Shown: positions 53,018 to 61,726 of the stretch, in pieces | How the letters are laid out: every line of letters starts with the position of its first letter | Numbering within the stretch: the first letter of the stretch is position 1 | NCBI GenBank assembly: GCA_001897375.1 | Contig: MKSU01000016.1 | Location: 111,027-175,026, forward strand | DNA from: Sphingomonas sp. 67-36 | GTDB lineage: Bacteria; Pseudomonadota; Alphaproteobacteria; Sphingomonadales; Sphingomonadaceae | Direction of reading: 5' to 3' | Length of the DNA stretch: 64,000 nucleotides | The notes under the pieces: generated by a model | Told to the model about the DNA's origin: nothing | The model's database searches: none | The model's input: the letters and a program-made list of their open reading frames with translations, nothing else | Made by a program: the position numbers and the translations under genes

Positions 53018-54066
53018 CGCGCCTGCGCGGCGATCATCTCGCCGATCGCCTCCGGCGGCATGACGGCATCGGCATGACCGGCCCCGGCGACCGCGCCAGG
53101 CATCCCCCAGACGACCGACGAGGCCTCGTCCTGCACCACCACGGTGCCGCCCGCGCGGCGAACCGCCTCGGCGCCTTCCAGCCCATCGCGGCCCATACCG
53201 CTCAGGACCACCGCGAGCAGCCGCGGACCAAAGACATCGGCCAGTGACGACAGCATCGGATCGACCGATGGCATATTGCCGTTGGCGACCAACTCGCGCG
53301 ACAGCCGCAGCGCGCAGCCGCTATCCCCCAGCGACACGGCGACGATATGCGCATCGCCCGGCGCGACCACGATCCGCCCCGGATGGAGCCGCATCCGGTC
53401 GCCCGCGACATCGCATGGGCGATTGCCGAGCACCGCCATCTGCGCCGCGAAATAGGGCGAGAAGGAGGCCGGCAGATGCTGGGTGATGAGGATCGGCCGG
53501 TCGAACGTCCGCGGCACCACGCGGAGCAGGGCGGAAAGCGCGTGGATTCCGCCCGTCGAGGCGCCGATCGCCACTATATCGAAACGCCCGATCGCGGGTC
53601 GCTCCACGATCCTTGATGATATCGGCTCGTGCCGGCGCTCGGTCAGCTTGGTCATCCGCTCGCGCAGCACCTCCGCGAAGCGCCCGGCGAAGCCGGCTCC
53701 GCCCGGCTTCACGAGCGTATCGGCCGCCCCCAGCGCGAGCGCCTGCACGGTCGTCGCGGCACCCTGATCGCAGCTCGACGAGACGACCAGCACCCGCGCG
53801 TCGCCGCCGGTCGCAACCAGGTCCGGCAGGCCGGTCAGTCCGTCGATGCCCGGCATCTCCAGATCGAGCAGGATCAGGTCGACCCGCTCTCCGCCGAGAA
53901 AAGCCAGCGCGTCCCCGATGTTCGCGACCGCACCGGCGACCTCGAACTGCCCGCCATCCTCCGTCATCCGCGCCAGAACAGCCCGCGCCACCGCCGAATC
54001 GTCGACGATCAGCACACGCGGCTGAGGCGGCGCGTTCCTTCGCAGGAGACGGGAAGATGCGGGCAT
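53014..54066 (-). CDS. cheB: Chemotaxis response regulator and methylesterase CheB
   Basis: A 350-residue protein. The receiver (about residues 16-135) has the acidic pocket VDDS (D22, D23), the phospho-acceptor D68 in ILLDLEMPGIDGL, and a Lys in LVKPGG. The esterase (about 165-345) has nucleophile Ser in IGASTGGIHAL, His in ITQHLPASFSPYFA and Asp in GMGRDGLEGAEA. It removes methyl groups or deamidates receptors when phosphorylated by CheA. It lies 13 bases after the single-receiver gene and overlaps cheR. Confidence 0.96.
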   Translation of the reverse strand: MPASSRLLRRNAPPQPRVLIVDDSAVARAVLARMTEDGGQFEVAGAVANIGDALAFLGGERVDLILLDLEMPGIDGLTGLPDLVATGGDARVLVVSSSCDQGAATTVQALALGAADTLVKPGGAGFAGRFAEVLRERMTKLTERRHEPISSRIVERPAIGRFDIVAIGASTGGIHALSALLRVVPRTFDRPILITQHLPASFSPYFAAQMAVLGNRPCDVAGDRMRLHPGRIVVAPGDAHIVAVSLGDSGCALRLSRELVANGNMPSVDPMLSSLADVFGPRLLAVVLSGMGRDGLEGAEAVRRAGGTVVVQDEASSVVWGMPGAVAGAGHADAVMPPEAIGEMIAAQAR

Positions 54067-54079
54067 CGGCAGCCGCCGT

Positions 54080-54445
54080 TCAGACGACGCCGACGATCTG
54101 GAGCTTGCTCGCGAGCGCCTCGCGATCGAACGGCTTCATGACATATTCGTCCGCGCCCGCGTCGATCGCCGCGCGGATATGCGCGGTGCCGTTCTCGGTG
54201 GTGCAGAACACCACCTTGGGGCGCGATTCCAGCGTTGTCTCGCGCAGCGCGCGGAGGAATTCCATGCCGCTCATCACCGGCATGTTCCAGTCGAGCAGGA
54301 TCACGTCCGGCGTGGTCGTCACGCAATGATCGAGCGCCTCGCGGCCGTCCGACGCCTCCGCGACGGCGAAATCCATTCCTTCCAGAATGTGCCGCGCGAC
54401 CTTTCGGATCACCTTGGAATCATCGACGACGAGACACGATTTCAT
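54080..54445 (-). CDS. Single-domain response regulator (CheY-like)
   Basis: A 121-residue receiver. The acidic pair is D8/D9 (LVVDDSKVIRK), the phospho-acceptor D52 (ILLDWNMPVMSGME), then T/S at CTTENG and Lys in VMKPFDREAL, so it is fully active in principle. DDSKVIRKVAR is closer to the PilH/CpdR-like and CheY-II group than to the motor-binding enterobacterial CheY. By position it receives phosphate from the CheA of this cluster. No output domain is present. Confidence 0.9.
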   Translation of the reverse strand: MKSCLVVDDSKVIRKVARHILEGMDFAVAEASDGREALDHCVTTTPDVILLDWNMPVMSGMEFLRALRETTLESRPKVVFCTTENGTAHIRAAIDAGADEYVMKPFDREALASKLQIVGVV

Positions 54446-54509
54446 GCCGCAATCCTGTTGAAACGCAATGACATGCCGTCATCGCAGAAAGCGGTAACGG
54501 CAAGGTTAA

Positions 54510-54935
54510 TCACGCCACGCGCGAAACCAGCCGGGGAAGATCGATCACCAGCATCGGCTGGCCGTCGCGCACCGCGCTGCCGGCCGCCACCGCCGACCAG
54601 CGATCGCCGACCGCCACGCCTGGAGCCAGCGGCGCAACCTCGACCGGGGCGACATCCTCCATGCCGTCGACCAGCACGGCGTAGAGTTGCCCTTCCACCG
54701 ACGTTATGACGGCGCGGCGGCGTTCGCCGTCCGGCGCGGGCAACCCCAGCACCTGCCAGCTGTCGATCACCGTCACGACGCGGCTGCGCAAGGCGGTGAG
54801 TCCGCGCACCGCCGGCGCGGCGCCGGGAGCCGGCACGATTTCTCCCACGTCGATCACCGCCTTGACCTGCGCCGCGTCGAACAGGACCCCCCGGTCGCCG
54901 AGGCTACCGATCAGATGAAGCGCGGGTTCGCTCAT
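54510..54935 (-). CDS. cheW: Chemotaxis coupling protein CheW
   Basis: A 141-residue SH3-like adaptor that links receptors to CheA. RGVLFDAAQVKAVIDVGEIV is the first CheW strand set, and GLTALRSRVVTVIDSWQVLG the central one. AVITSVEGQLYAVLVDGMED and the end QPMLVIDLPRLVSRVA complete the fold. The start overlaps the cheA stop as ATGA, so the two are made in fixed ratio. Confidence 0.92.
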   Translation of the reverse strand: MSEPALHLIGSLGDRGVLFDAAQVKAVIDVGEIVPAPGAAPAVRGLTALRSRVVTVIDSWQVLGLPAPDGERRRAVITSVEGQLYAVLVDGMEDVAPVEVAPLAPGVAVGDRWSAVAAGSAVRDGQPMLVIDLPRLVSRVA

Positions 54936-57211
54936 GCCGCACTCCCCAAGGCGTCGACCAAAGCGACGCGATCGTAGCGATAGAGCGGGTCGCCCGGCGA
55001 GCGGCCCAGCCGCAGGATACGCCCCTCCCCCGCGCCGCCGACCTCCTCGTCGTCCATCGCGAGAATCACCTCCGCCACCTCGCCCTCCGCGAGCCGCCGC
55101 ACGACACGATATCCGGCCGCTTCGATCGCCGGTTTCAGGAAGATTTCCATCCAGCCGGCCTCGGCCCCACGCAACAGGCAGAGCGGCGCGTGGCGTGTGC
55201 CCGCGACCCGTTCGGTCAGGGCGAGCGGATCGATCACCTCCACCGGCGCGCCGTCGATCATCGCGATGCCGGCAATGGCGCCGGGCAGCGCGGCGGGCGT
55301 GATCTCCGTCGGCAGCGTCACGATGTCGATCGCCTCGCGCACCGGATAGGCCAGCGCGCCAAGCTCCTCGTCCAGCCGCAGCGCGGACCAGCCGGTCTCC
55401 GCCGCGCGCGGAGTCGCCGCGCAGACCAGACCGATCGCCTGCTCGCCGCTCGTCATCCACCATTGCCCGGCCGCCTCATGCACCGCGTCCGGCGAGAGCG
55501 GCTCGATGCGGTTGATCGCGGCGAGCGCGATCACGCGGCGGCAGCCGTCGATATCGTGGAACAGCAATGCCTGCACGCCCGCCTCCACCGGCACTTCCGC
55601 GACGGGCGGCTCCTCGCGCTCCATCGCGGAGAATTGCAGCCCGGCCACCGCCGCCAGCCCGGCGACGTCGAGCAGCAGCATCGGCCGTCCGCTGTCGGGC
55701 AGCGTCTGTCCGGCATAGACGCCCGCGCGCATCACCGCCGGCGCCGCAGGCTTGATAACCAGTTCCTCGGTATCCAGCACCGTATCGACCGCCAGCGCAT
55801 AGGCGCCGCCCGGCACATCCAGCACCATCAGCAGCCCCGGCGCGGCGCGCGGCAGGCCCAGCACCGCGTCGAGCGCGACGAGCGGCAGCTGACGGTCGCG
55901 AATCGTGGCGAGTCGCCCCTCCCCGATCGGGTCGATCCGCACCATGTCAGCGCGAGCCGAGACGATCTCGTCGATCGCCTGTCGCGGCAGCGCGAACACC
56001 AGCCCGCCGGCTTCGACGATCACGGCGGAGAGGATCGCCAGCGTCAGCGGCACTTCCAGCGTGATGCTCAGCCCGCGCCCAGGATGGTTGGCGATCGCGA
56101 TACGGCCGCCGATCTGCTCGACGTTGGTCCGCACCACGTCCATCCCGACGCCGCGCCCGGAGGTGTCGGTGACGACATCGCGGCTCGACAGCCCCGGCTC
56201 GAAGATCAGGTCGAGCCGTCCGCGCTCGCTCAGCCCGCGAATCTCGCTATCGCGCGCCGGGTTGCGCGCCAGCGCGCGGGCGACGAGCAGGTCGCTATCG
56301 ATCCCGCGCCCGTCGTCGGCGATCTCGACCAGGATGCGGTTGCCGGACTGGCGCGCGGAAACGGTAAGCCGGCCCGCCTCGCGCTTGCCGGCGGCGCGGC
56401 GTTCGGCGGGCGTTTCGAGGCCGTGGTCCAGCGCGTTGCGGACCATGTGAACCAGCGGGTCGCGCAGCAGCTCGATCATCTCGCGATCAAGCTCCACGTC
56501 GCCGCCGTCGATCGTCAGCGATACCTGCTTGCCAAGCGCGGCGGCCGTATCGCGAACCACGCGCGGAAGAGCGGAGAACAGCGCATCGACCGTCTGCATG
56601 CGCGTGCGCGTCACCGTGTCGCGCAATTCGGCAACTGTCTGCGACAGCCGATCGAGCGTGTGGCCAATCGTATCCTCACCGGTCTCGCGCAGGCGGCGCG
56701 CCAGCTCGTTGCGCGCCAGCACCATTTCCGAGACGCCATTCATCATCCGGTCGAGCAGATCGACCGAGAGGCGGATGCTGCGGCTCTGCGCGCGGCCGGC
56801 CGCCACGGTTGGCTGAACAGGAAGCGCGGCAACCGCTGCGTCATCCTGCCGTTCGAGCGCCGCGATCAGCGCGTCCTCGCCGCTGTCGTCCAGCCCGGCG
56901 CCTGCGTCGATCGCCTCGACGATCTCTCCGATCCGGTCGACGATCGACAGCACGGCGTTGACCAGCGCGCGATCCGGCACGCGATCGCCCGCACGCACCG
57001 CCGCCAGCACATCCTCCGCCGCGTGGCTGAGCCGGCCGACGCGCGGCAAATCGAGGAAGCCGCAGCTTCCCTTCACCGTATGCACGAAGCGGAAAATGGC
57101 ATCGAGCCGCGCGCGATCGGCCGGGTCGGCTTCCCACGCGACGATTTCGCCCGCGATCGCCTCCAGCGATTCGCGGGTTTCTGCGATGAATTCCTGCAAC
57201 AGGTCGTCCAT
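54932..57211 (-). CDS. cheA: Chemotaxis histidine kinase CheA with extra C-terminal domains
   Basis: A 759-residue kinase. The HPt domain carries H44 in FRFVHTVKGSCGFL. A dimerisation helix pair (about residues 140-200) leads to the ATPase with MVRNALDHGLETPAERRAAG (N box), IADDGRGIDSDLL (G1), SGRGVGMDVV (G2) and GRGLSITLEVPLT. The first CheW-like domain (about 400-530) is usual. A second CheW-like segment (about 555-675) and a degenerate receiver-like end (about 680-759, RHAPLCLLRGAEAGWMEIFL) are additional. No separate CheY-binding P2 domain is obvious. It heads the operon. Confidence 0.94.
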   Translation of the reverse strand: MDDLLQEFIAETRESLEAIAGEIVAWEADPADRARLDAIFRFVHTVKGSCGFLDLPRVGRLSHAAEDVLAAVRAGDRVPDRALVNAVLSIVDRIGEIVEAIDAGAGLDDSGEDALIAALERQDDAAVAALPVQPTVAAGRAQSRSIRLSVDLLDRMMNGVSEMVLARNELARRLRETGEDTIGHTLDRLSQTVAELRDTVTRTRMQTVDALFSALPRVVRDTAAALGKQVSLTIDGGDVELDREMIELLRDPLVHMVRNALDHGLETPAERRAAGKREAGRLTVSARQSGNRILVEIADDGRGIDSDLLVARALARNPARDSEIRGLSERGRLDLIFEPGLSSRDVVTDTSGRGVGMDVVRTNVEQIGGRIAIANHPGRGLSITLEVPLTLAILSAVIVEAGGLVFALPRQAIDEIVSARADMVRIDPIGEGRLATIRDRQLPLVALDAVLGLPRAAPGLLMVLDVPGGAYALAVDTVLDTEELVIKPAAPAVMRAGVYAGQTLPDSGRPMLLLDVAGLAAVAGLQFSAMEREEPPVAEVPVEAGVQALLFHDIDGCRRVIALAAINRIEPLSPDAVHEAAGQWWMTSGEQAIGLVCAATPRAAETGWSALRLDEELGALAYPVREAIDIVTLPTEITPAALPGAIAGIAMIDGAPVEVIDPLALTERVAGTRHAPLCLLRGAEAGWMEIFLKPAIEAAGYRVVRRLAEGEVAEVILAMDDEEVGGAGEGRILRLGRSPGDPLYRYDRVALVDALGSAA

Positions 57212-57250
57212 GTCGCCGTGACCTTGCCCCGGCGACAGTTAAATCAGCGT

Positions 57251-57895
57251 TTACCGGGCGTTGAGCGTCGCGCCGAACAGCAGGACATTTTCGGCCGGCG
57301 CGCTCACCTGTACCGATCCGCCGGTTTCGGTGACGAGCGAATGGACCATATAGGCGGCCGCGCTGCGCGGCGTCACCTCGCGCCCGCCCGCGCCATCGGT
57401 CAGCGTGGCGCGCAATTCCTCGTCCAGGATGACGCGCGGCCCTTCCGCTTTCAGCACGATCTCGGTGACGCCGGCATTGCTTTCACCGCCGATCGCGAGG
57501 GTGCCACCGCGCACCAGCGCGTCGCCCGCGATCATCGCGAGGTTGAGCAGCACCTTGATCGCCGTCTTGGGCAGTTCCGCTTCCTCGACCAGCCAGTTGA
57601 GGTCGAGCCGCTTGTTCTCGCCGAGCAGCCCGGTGATCGCGGCCTGTGCCTCACGCGTGTCGATGAGGTCGCCGAAGCCGCCCCCGGCCCCGAACGCGAG
57701 ACGGAAGAATTTCAGCTTGTTCGCCGAAACCCGCGCGCTCTCGCTCAGCAGATCGAGGCAGCGCTCGCGCATCGCCGGATCGGTTTCATCGGCGAGCAAT
57801 TCCAGCCCGTTGTTGAGCGCTCCCACCGGCGACAGCAGGTCGTGGCACAGCCGCGAGCACAACAGGCTGGCAAAATCGACCGGGCTGATCGTCAT
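57251..57895 (-). CDS. chpT: Histidine phosphotransferase ChpT
   Basis: A 214-residue protein of the ChpT family. The phospho-accepting H18 lies in SRLCHDLLSPVGALNNGLEL, the hallmark helix, and the C-terminal Bergerat-like domain (about residues 85-210) lacks ATP-binding motifs, as in ChpT. In Caulobacter it passes phosphate from CckA to CtrA and CpdR, controlling cell cycle and motility. I start at MTISPVDFA. It is 40 bases upstream of cheA and in the same direction, linking CtrA signalling to chemotaxis genes. Confidence 0.93.
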   Translation of the reverse strand: MTISPVDFASLLCSRLCHDLLSPVGALNNGLELLADETDPAMRERCLDLLSESARVSANKLKFFRLAFGAGGGFGDLIDTREAQAAITGLLGENKRLDLNWLVEEAELPKTAIKVLLNLAMIAGDALVRGGTLAIGGESNAGVTEIVLKAEGPRVILDEELRATLTDGAGGREVTPRSAAAYMVHSLVTETGGSVQVSAPAENVLLFGATLNAR

Positions 57896-57951
57896 ATTGG
57901 TCCCCCAAGCAGGCGCGGGCCTTTTGGCGAAGCGCGGAGTCGGGCGCAAGC

Positions 57952-58362
57952 CTAGTCAGTCAGGATCGTCAGCGGATCGAAGCGGCCATGCACCGCCCCG
58001 TCGCCGACCGCCCGCCACGCGCGCGCCTCGCCGTTCCCCGCGACGATCAGCCAGATCGCGCCGTCGGCGGTCGCCTGCGCCGCATCGGTGAGCGACGGCA
58101 TGGCGTCACCCGAGGGATGCGAATGGTAATGCCCGACCACCGTATCACCCCCTTTCCGCGCCGCGCGATGCGCCGAGAGCAGCGCCGCCGGATCGAGCTC
58201 GAAACGGGTGGCCGGCATGGGATGGACATTGGCGCACGGCAGGACGACGATGCCGCCGTCCGGCGCGCGGAGCAGCAGGCCGCAAATCTCCTTCTTATTG
58301 GCCCCCGCCTCCGCGACGAGCCATTGGAGCAGCGACCTTGAAATCCGGAGCGTCATATCCAT
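57952..58362 (-). CDS. JAMM/MPN-family metallopeptidase
   Basis: A 136-residue protein with the JAMM zinc motif: E25 (KKEICGLLL), then H80-S-H82-P with S90 and D93 in HSHPSGDAMPSLTD. Bacterial members act as peptidases or isopeptidases on sulfur-carrier or ubiquitin-like proteins; no such partner is adjacent. The central H(S/T)HP and the Ser-Asp pair are intact, so it should bind zinc. Only 10 bases separate its start from the divergent rluD start, so the promoters overlap. Confidence 0.87.
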   Translation of the reverse strand: MDMTLRISRSLLQWLVAEAGANKKEICGLLLRAPDGGIVVLPCANVHPMPATRFELDPAALLSAHRAARKGGDTVVGHYHSHPSGDAMPSLTDAAQATADGAIWLIVAGNGEARAWRAVGDGAVHGRFDPLTILTD

Positions 58363-58372
58363 CTAAGACACG

Positions 58373-59323
58373 ATGCACCGGGGGGCTTCCGTCATTCAAG
58401 CAACGATCGCGCCGACCGCCGATGGCTGGCGGCTCGACCGCGCGCTGGCGGACGCGGTCCCCACCCTGTCGCGCGAGCGGCTGAAGGTGCTGATCGCGGG
58501 CGGCAAGGTCGAGCGCGACGGGCAACTCGTCCGCGAGCCGGCGCGCAAGGCGGCGGCGGGCGAGACGTTCGCCGTCACGGTGCCGGATCCCGCGCCGGCA
58601 CGTAACGAGGCGCAGGACATCCCGCTCCGGATCGCGTTCGAGGACGAGCATCTGATCGTCGTCGACAAGCCGGCCGGGCTGGTCGTCCATCCCGCCGCCG
58701 GGAACCTCGACGGCACTTTGGTCAACGCGCTGTTGCACCATTGCAAGGGCTCGCTTTCGGGCATCGGCGGGGTGGCGCGGCCGGGGATCGTCCATCGTAT
58801 CGACAAGGACACGTCCGGCCTGATGGTCGCCGCCAAGACCGATCGCGCGCATGAAGGGCTGGCGAAGCAGTTCGCCGATCATTCGATCGACCGCCGCTAT
58901 CTGGCGATCGTCTCGGGCCAGCCGACGCCGCCCGCCGGCAGTGTCGACGCCACGCTGGCGCGCAGCCCGCAGAACCGCAAGAAGATCGCGATAGTCGCGA
59001 ATGGCAAGCGCGCGGTCACGCATTATCGCACCGTGGAGCGGCTGAGACGCGACGCCGCGCTGGTCGAATGTCGGCTGGAGACGGGGCGGACACATCAGGT
59101 GCGCGTGCATATGGCCTCGCTCGGCCATGCCCTGCTCGGCGATCCGGTCTATGGCCGGACGAAGCAGGCGCATCGCGCATTGCTCGAAACGCTGGGTTTC
59201 AGGCGTCAGGCCTTGCACGCGGCGCGGCTGGGGTTCATCCATCCGATAACAAAAGTTGCTTTGTCGTTCGAAAGCACGATGCCTGCTGACATGCAGGAAC
59301 TGTTCATTCAGCTCAACGTATAA
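58373..59323 (+). CDS. rluD: RluA/RluD-family pseudouridine synthase
   Basis: A 316-residue RNA-modifying enzyme. An S4 domain at the N terminus (WRLDRALADAVPTLSRERLK) is followed by the catalytic domain with LIVVDKPAGLVVHPAAGN and HRIDKDTSGLMVAAKT, where the Asp of RIDKDTSG attacks the uridine. LETGRTHQVRVHMASLGHAL is the third motif. The S4 domain and the length suit RluD (23S rRNA helix 69) rather than the shorter RluA. It precedes rpoH by 64 bases. Confidence 0.93.
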   Translation: MHRGASVIQATIAPTADGWRLDRALADAVPTLSRERLKVLIAGGKVERDGQLVREPARKAAAGETFAVTVPDPAPARNEAQDIPLRIAFEDEHLIVVDKPAGLVVHPAAGNLDGTLVNALLHHCKGSLSGIGGVARPGIVHRIDKDTSGLMVAAKTDRAHEGLAKQFADHSIDRRYLAIVSGQPTPPAGSVDATLARSPQNRKKIAIVANGKRAVTHYRTVERLRRDAALVECRLETGRTHQVRVHMASLGHALLGDPVYGRTKQAHRALLETLGFRRQALHAARLGFIHPITKVALSFESTMPADMQELFIQLNV

Positions 59324-59387
59324 GACTGGAAACGGCGCGGCGCTTTGGCAAGGCCGCGACTTTCCGCAAAGGGAAAGGGTAAGGATC

Positions 59388-60290
59388 ATGGCAAATCGCA
59401 GCAACGTCCCCGCGACGATCCCTGCGCTCGGCGGGGAGCAGAGCCTCAACCGCTATCTCGCCGAGATCAAGAAGTTCCCCATCCTGGCGCCCGAGCAGGA
59501 ATATATGCTCGCCAAGCGCTTCCAGGAGCATGGCGATACCGAGGCGGCGGCACAGCTCGTCACCTCGCACCTCCGGCTCGTGGCGAAGATCGCGATGGGT
59601 TACCGGGGTTACGGCCTGCCGGTCAGCGAACTGATTTCCGAAGGGAATATCGGCCTGATGCAGGGCGTGAAGAAGTTCGAGCCGGATCGTGGCTTCCGCC
59701 TCGCCACCTATGCGATGTGGTGGATCAGGGCTTCGATCCAGGAGTTCATCCTGCGTTCGTGGAGCCTCGTGAAGATGGGCACCACGGCGGCGCAGAAGAA
59801 ACTGTTCTTCAACCTGCGCCGGATGAAGGCCCGGCTCGACGCGTTCGAGGACGGCGATCTGAAGCCCGAGGACGTGGAGAAGATCGCCACCGATCTCGGC
59901 GTGACCGAGGCGGAAGTCGTCAGCATGAACCGCCGCATGGCGATGGGTGGCGACACCAGCCTCAACGTGCCGATGCGCGAGGACGGCGAGGGCCAGTGGC
60001 AGGATTGGCTTGCCGACGACGCGCCGTTGCAGGACAGCGTTCTGGCGGAGTCGCAGGAAGCCGACGTGCGTCACGAGATGCTCGTCTCCGCGATGGACGA
60101 CCTTAACGACCGCGAGAAGCACATCCTCACCGAACGTCGCCTGACCGACGACCCCAAGACGCTGGAGGAGCTTTCTCAGGTCTATGGCGTCAGCCGCGAG
60201 CGTGTTCGCCAGATCGAGGTGCGCGCGTTCGAGAAGCTGCAGAAGGCGATGATGCGTCTTGCCGGCGAGAAACGGCTGCTGCCGGCCTGA
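59388..60290 (+). CDS. rpoH: RNA polymerase sigma-32 (heat shock sigma factor)
   Basis: A 300-residue sigma-70-family factor. Region 2 has LVTSHLRLVAKIAMGYRGYG, LPVSELISEGNIGLMQGVKK and FRLATYAMWWIRASIQEFIL. The RpoH box QKKLFFNLRR follows at about residue 140 and separates RpoH from RpoD. Region 4 ends with LSQVYGVSRERVRQIEVRAF. It directs transcription of chaperone and protease genes. ATG 59388 has GGGAAAGGGTAAGG before it. The leader of about 64 bases could act as a thermosensor, but I see no clear ROSE element. Confidence 0.97.
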   Translation: MANRSNVPATIPALGGEQSLNRYLAEIKKFPILAPEQEYMLAKRFQEHGDTEAAAQLVTSHLRLVAKIAMGYRGYGLPVSELISEGNIGLMQGVKKFEPDRGFRLATYAMWWIRASIQEFILRSWSLVKMGTTAAQKKLFFNLRRMKARLDAFEDGDLKPEDVEKIATDLGVTEAEVVSMNRRMAMGGDTSLNVPMREDGEGQWQDWLADDAPLQDSVLAESQEADVRHEMLVSAMDDLNDREKHILTERRLTDDPKTLEELSQVYGVSRERVRQIEVRAFEKLQKAMMRLAGEKRLLPA

Positions 60291-60346
60291 AGCATTTCCG
60301 GACCGGGCATTGCTGGCGATCATGATGCTCGGCTAACGACGGGTGC

Positions 60347-61024
60347 ATGATCGCTCGCGTGCTTCGTATCGGCGGCAAGGTTGCCTTGTGGTTCGTCGGC
60401 CTGTCCGTGCTTTGGGTCGTGATCCTTCGCTTCGTGCCGACGCCCATCACCTTCACGATGCTGGGCGATCTACTGTCCGGCCGCTCGGTCACGAAGGAAT
60501 GGCGGCCGTTGAGCCGGATCGATCCCAATATGGCGCGCGTCGCGATCGCCGGGGAGGATGCGCGATTCTGCTCCCATCACGGATTCGACTTCCGGGCCAT
60601 CGCGGGCGCGGCCTATCGCAATGCTGAGGGCGGTCGCATCCGCGGCGGCTCCACGATCAGCCAGCAGACCGCGAAGAACGTCTTCCTGTTCCAGGGTGGC
60701 GGCTATGTCCGCAAGGCGTTCGAGGCATATTTCACCGTCCTGATCGAGACGATCTGGGGGAAGCGGCGGATCATGGAGATGTATCTCAATGTCGCCGAGA
60801 CCGGCATCGGCACCTATGGCGTTGAAGCCGGGGCGATGCGCTATTTCCACCATTCGGCCGCGCATCTGACGCCGCTGGAGGCCGCGCGGATCGCCGCCGT
60901 GCTGCCGCTGCCAAAAAAGCGCGAGGCGATCGACCCCAGCGGGTTCGTCCGCCGCCACGGCAATGCGCTGGCGCGCTATGTCGGCGTCGTGCAACGCAAC
61001 GGGCTGGATAGCTGCCTGAAATAA
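60347..61024 (+). CDS. mtgA: Monofunctional peptidoglycan glycosyltransferase
   Basis: A 225-residue inner-membrane enzyme of family GT51. An N-terminal helix (VALWFVGLSVLWVVILRF) anchors it. The GT51 motifs are IAGEDARFCSHHGFDFRAI (catalytic Glu in EDARF), RGGSTISQQTAKNVFLF (GGSTISQQ), GKRRIMEMYLNVAETG (second Glu, in MEMYLN) and AAHLTPLEAARIAAVLP. No transpeptidase domain follows. It polymerises lipid II glycan chains. It sits alone downstream of rpoH. Confidence 0.95.
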   Translation: MIARVLRIGGKVALWFVGLSVLWVVILRFVPTPITFTMLGDLLSGRSVTKEWRPLSRIDPNMARVAIAGEDARFCSHHGFDFRAIAGAAYRNAEGGRIRGGSTISQQTAKNVFLFQGGGYVRKAFEAYFTVLIETIWGKRRIMEMYLNVAETGIGTYGVEAGAMRYFHHSAAHLTPLEAARIAAVLPLPKKREAIDPSGFVRRHGNALARYVGVVQRNGLDSCLK

Positions 61025-61121
61025 CGGCGTTTCTTCACCTCAGGGATACCGCATCGCTCGCGCGCGTTGAGGGCGGGTCCGCCATGAGACGGACATGACG
61101 GGAACGGAACGGGAGACGGAT

Positions 61122-61670
61122 ATGAAGCTCGCCTATGCGATCGCGCTGGTTCCGCTGGCGCTGGCGGGATGCAATAACAAGCCGGAGGTGAAGGCCGAGA
61201 ACGCCTCCGTCGCGGAAGTCGCCACCGCCGCCGACAGCGCGATACGGATGGAGCCGGGCAAATGGCGCACCGAGGTGTCGGTCGATTCGGTCGAGATCGC
61301 CAACGCGCCGCCGCAGGTCGCCGACATGATGAAGAAGCAGCTTTCCGCGAGCGGCAAGCAGACCGTCGAAGCCTGTGTGACCAAGGAACAAGCCGAGCGA
61401 CCGCCGGAGGAACTGCTCGGCGGCAAGGGCATGAAATCCTGCCGCTACGACACGTTCGAGATCAAGGGCGGCAAGCTCGACGCGCAGATGACCTGCCAGG
61501 GCGGCCCCGCCGGCCAGGGCACGATCCAGAGCAAGCTGTCAGGCGATTTCGGCAGCAAGGGCTATGATCTGGTCAGCGAGACCAAGACCGACATGAACGG
61601 CCAGAGCGTCACCACCAAAACCAAGGTGAAGGGCTCGCGGATCGGTGACTGCACCGTCGCCACGAGTTGA
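61122..61670 (+). CDS. DUF3617-family lipoprotein
   Basis: A 182-residue protein with the lipoprotein signal MKLAYAIALVPLALAGC (LAGC lipobox, Cys17). DUF3617 features are MEPGKWRTEV, ACVTKEQAERPPEELLGGKG, CRYDTFEIKGGKLDAQMTCQ and the end GSRIGDCTVAT. The paired Cys in the mature part probably form disulfides. The function is unknown and members are common in sphingomonads. I start at 61122, since ATG 61095 only adds a charged leader. Confidence 0.86.
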   Translation: MKLAYAIALVPLALAGCNNKPEVKAENASVAEVATAADSAIRMEPGKWRTEVSVDSVEIANAPPQVADMMKKQLSASGKQTVEACVTKEQAERPPEELLGGKGMKSCRYDTFEIKGGKLDAQMTCQGGPAGQGTIQSKLSGDFGSKGYDLVSETKTDMNGQSVTTKTKVKGSRIGDCTVATS

Positions 61671-61680
61671 TCGGCGGGAA

Positions 61681-61712
61681 GCCGGCCTGCGCGATCCGTC
61701 GCGCGGGCCGGC
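61681..61712 (+). terminator. 14-bp hairpin between convergent genes
   Basis: The arms at 61681-61694 and 61699-61712 (GCCGGCCTGCGCGA and its near complement) close a TCCG tetraloop. The single non-Watson-Crick pair is U-G on the plus strand, so the structure favours a plus-strand RNA. No U-run follows, so it may act as a stabilising 3' stem instead of a true terminator. Confidence 0.5.
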
Positions 61713-61726
61713 GCCACACGCGGCGA

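Noticed and set aside
59324-59387. ROSE-type RNA thermometer before rpoH
   Set aside because: The leader is short and has no U(U/C)GCU-type pairing to the ribosome-binding site that I could draw.
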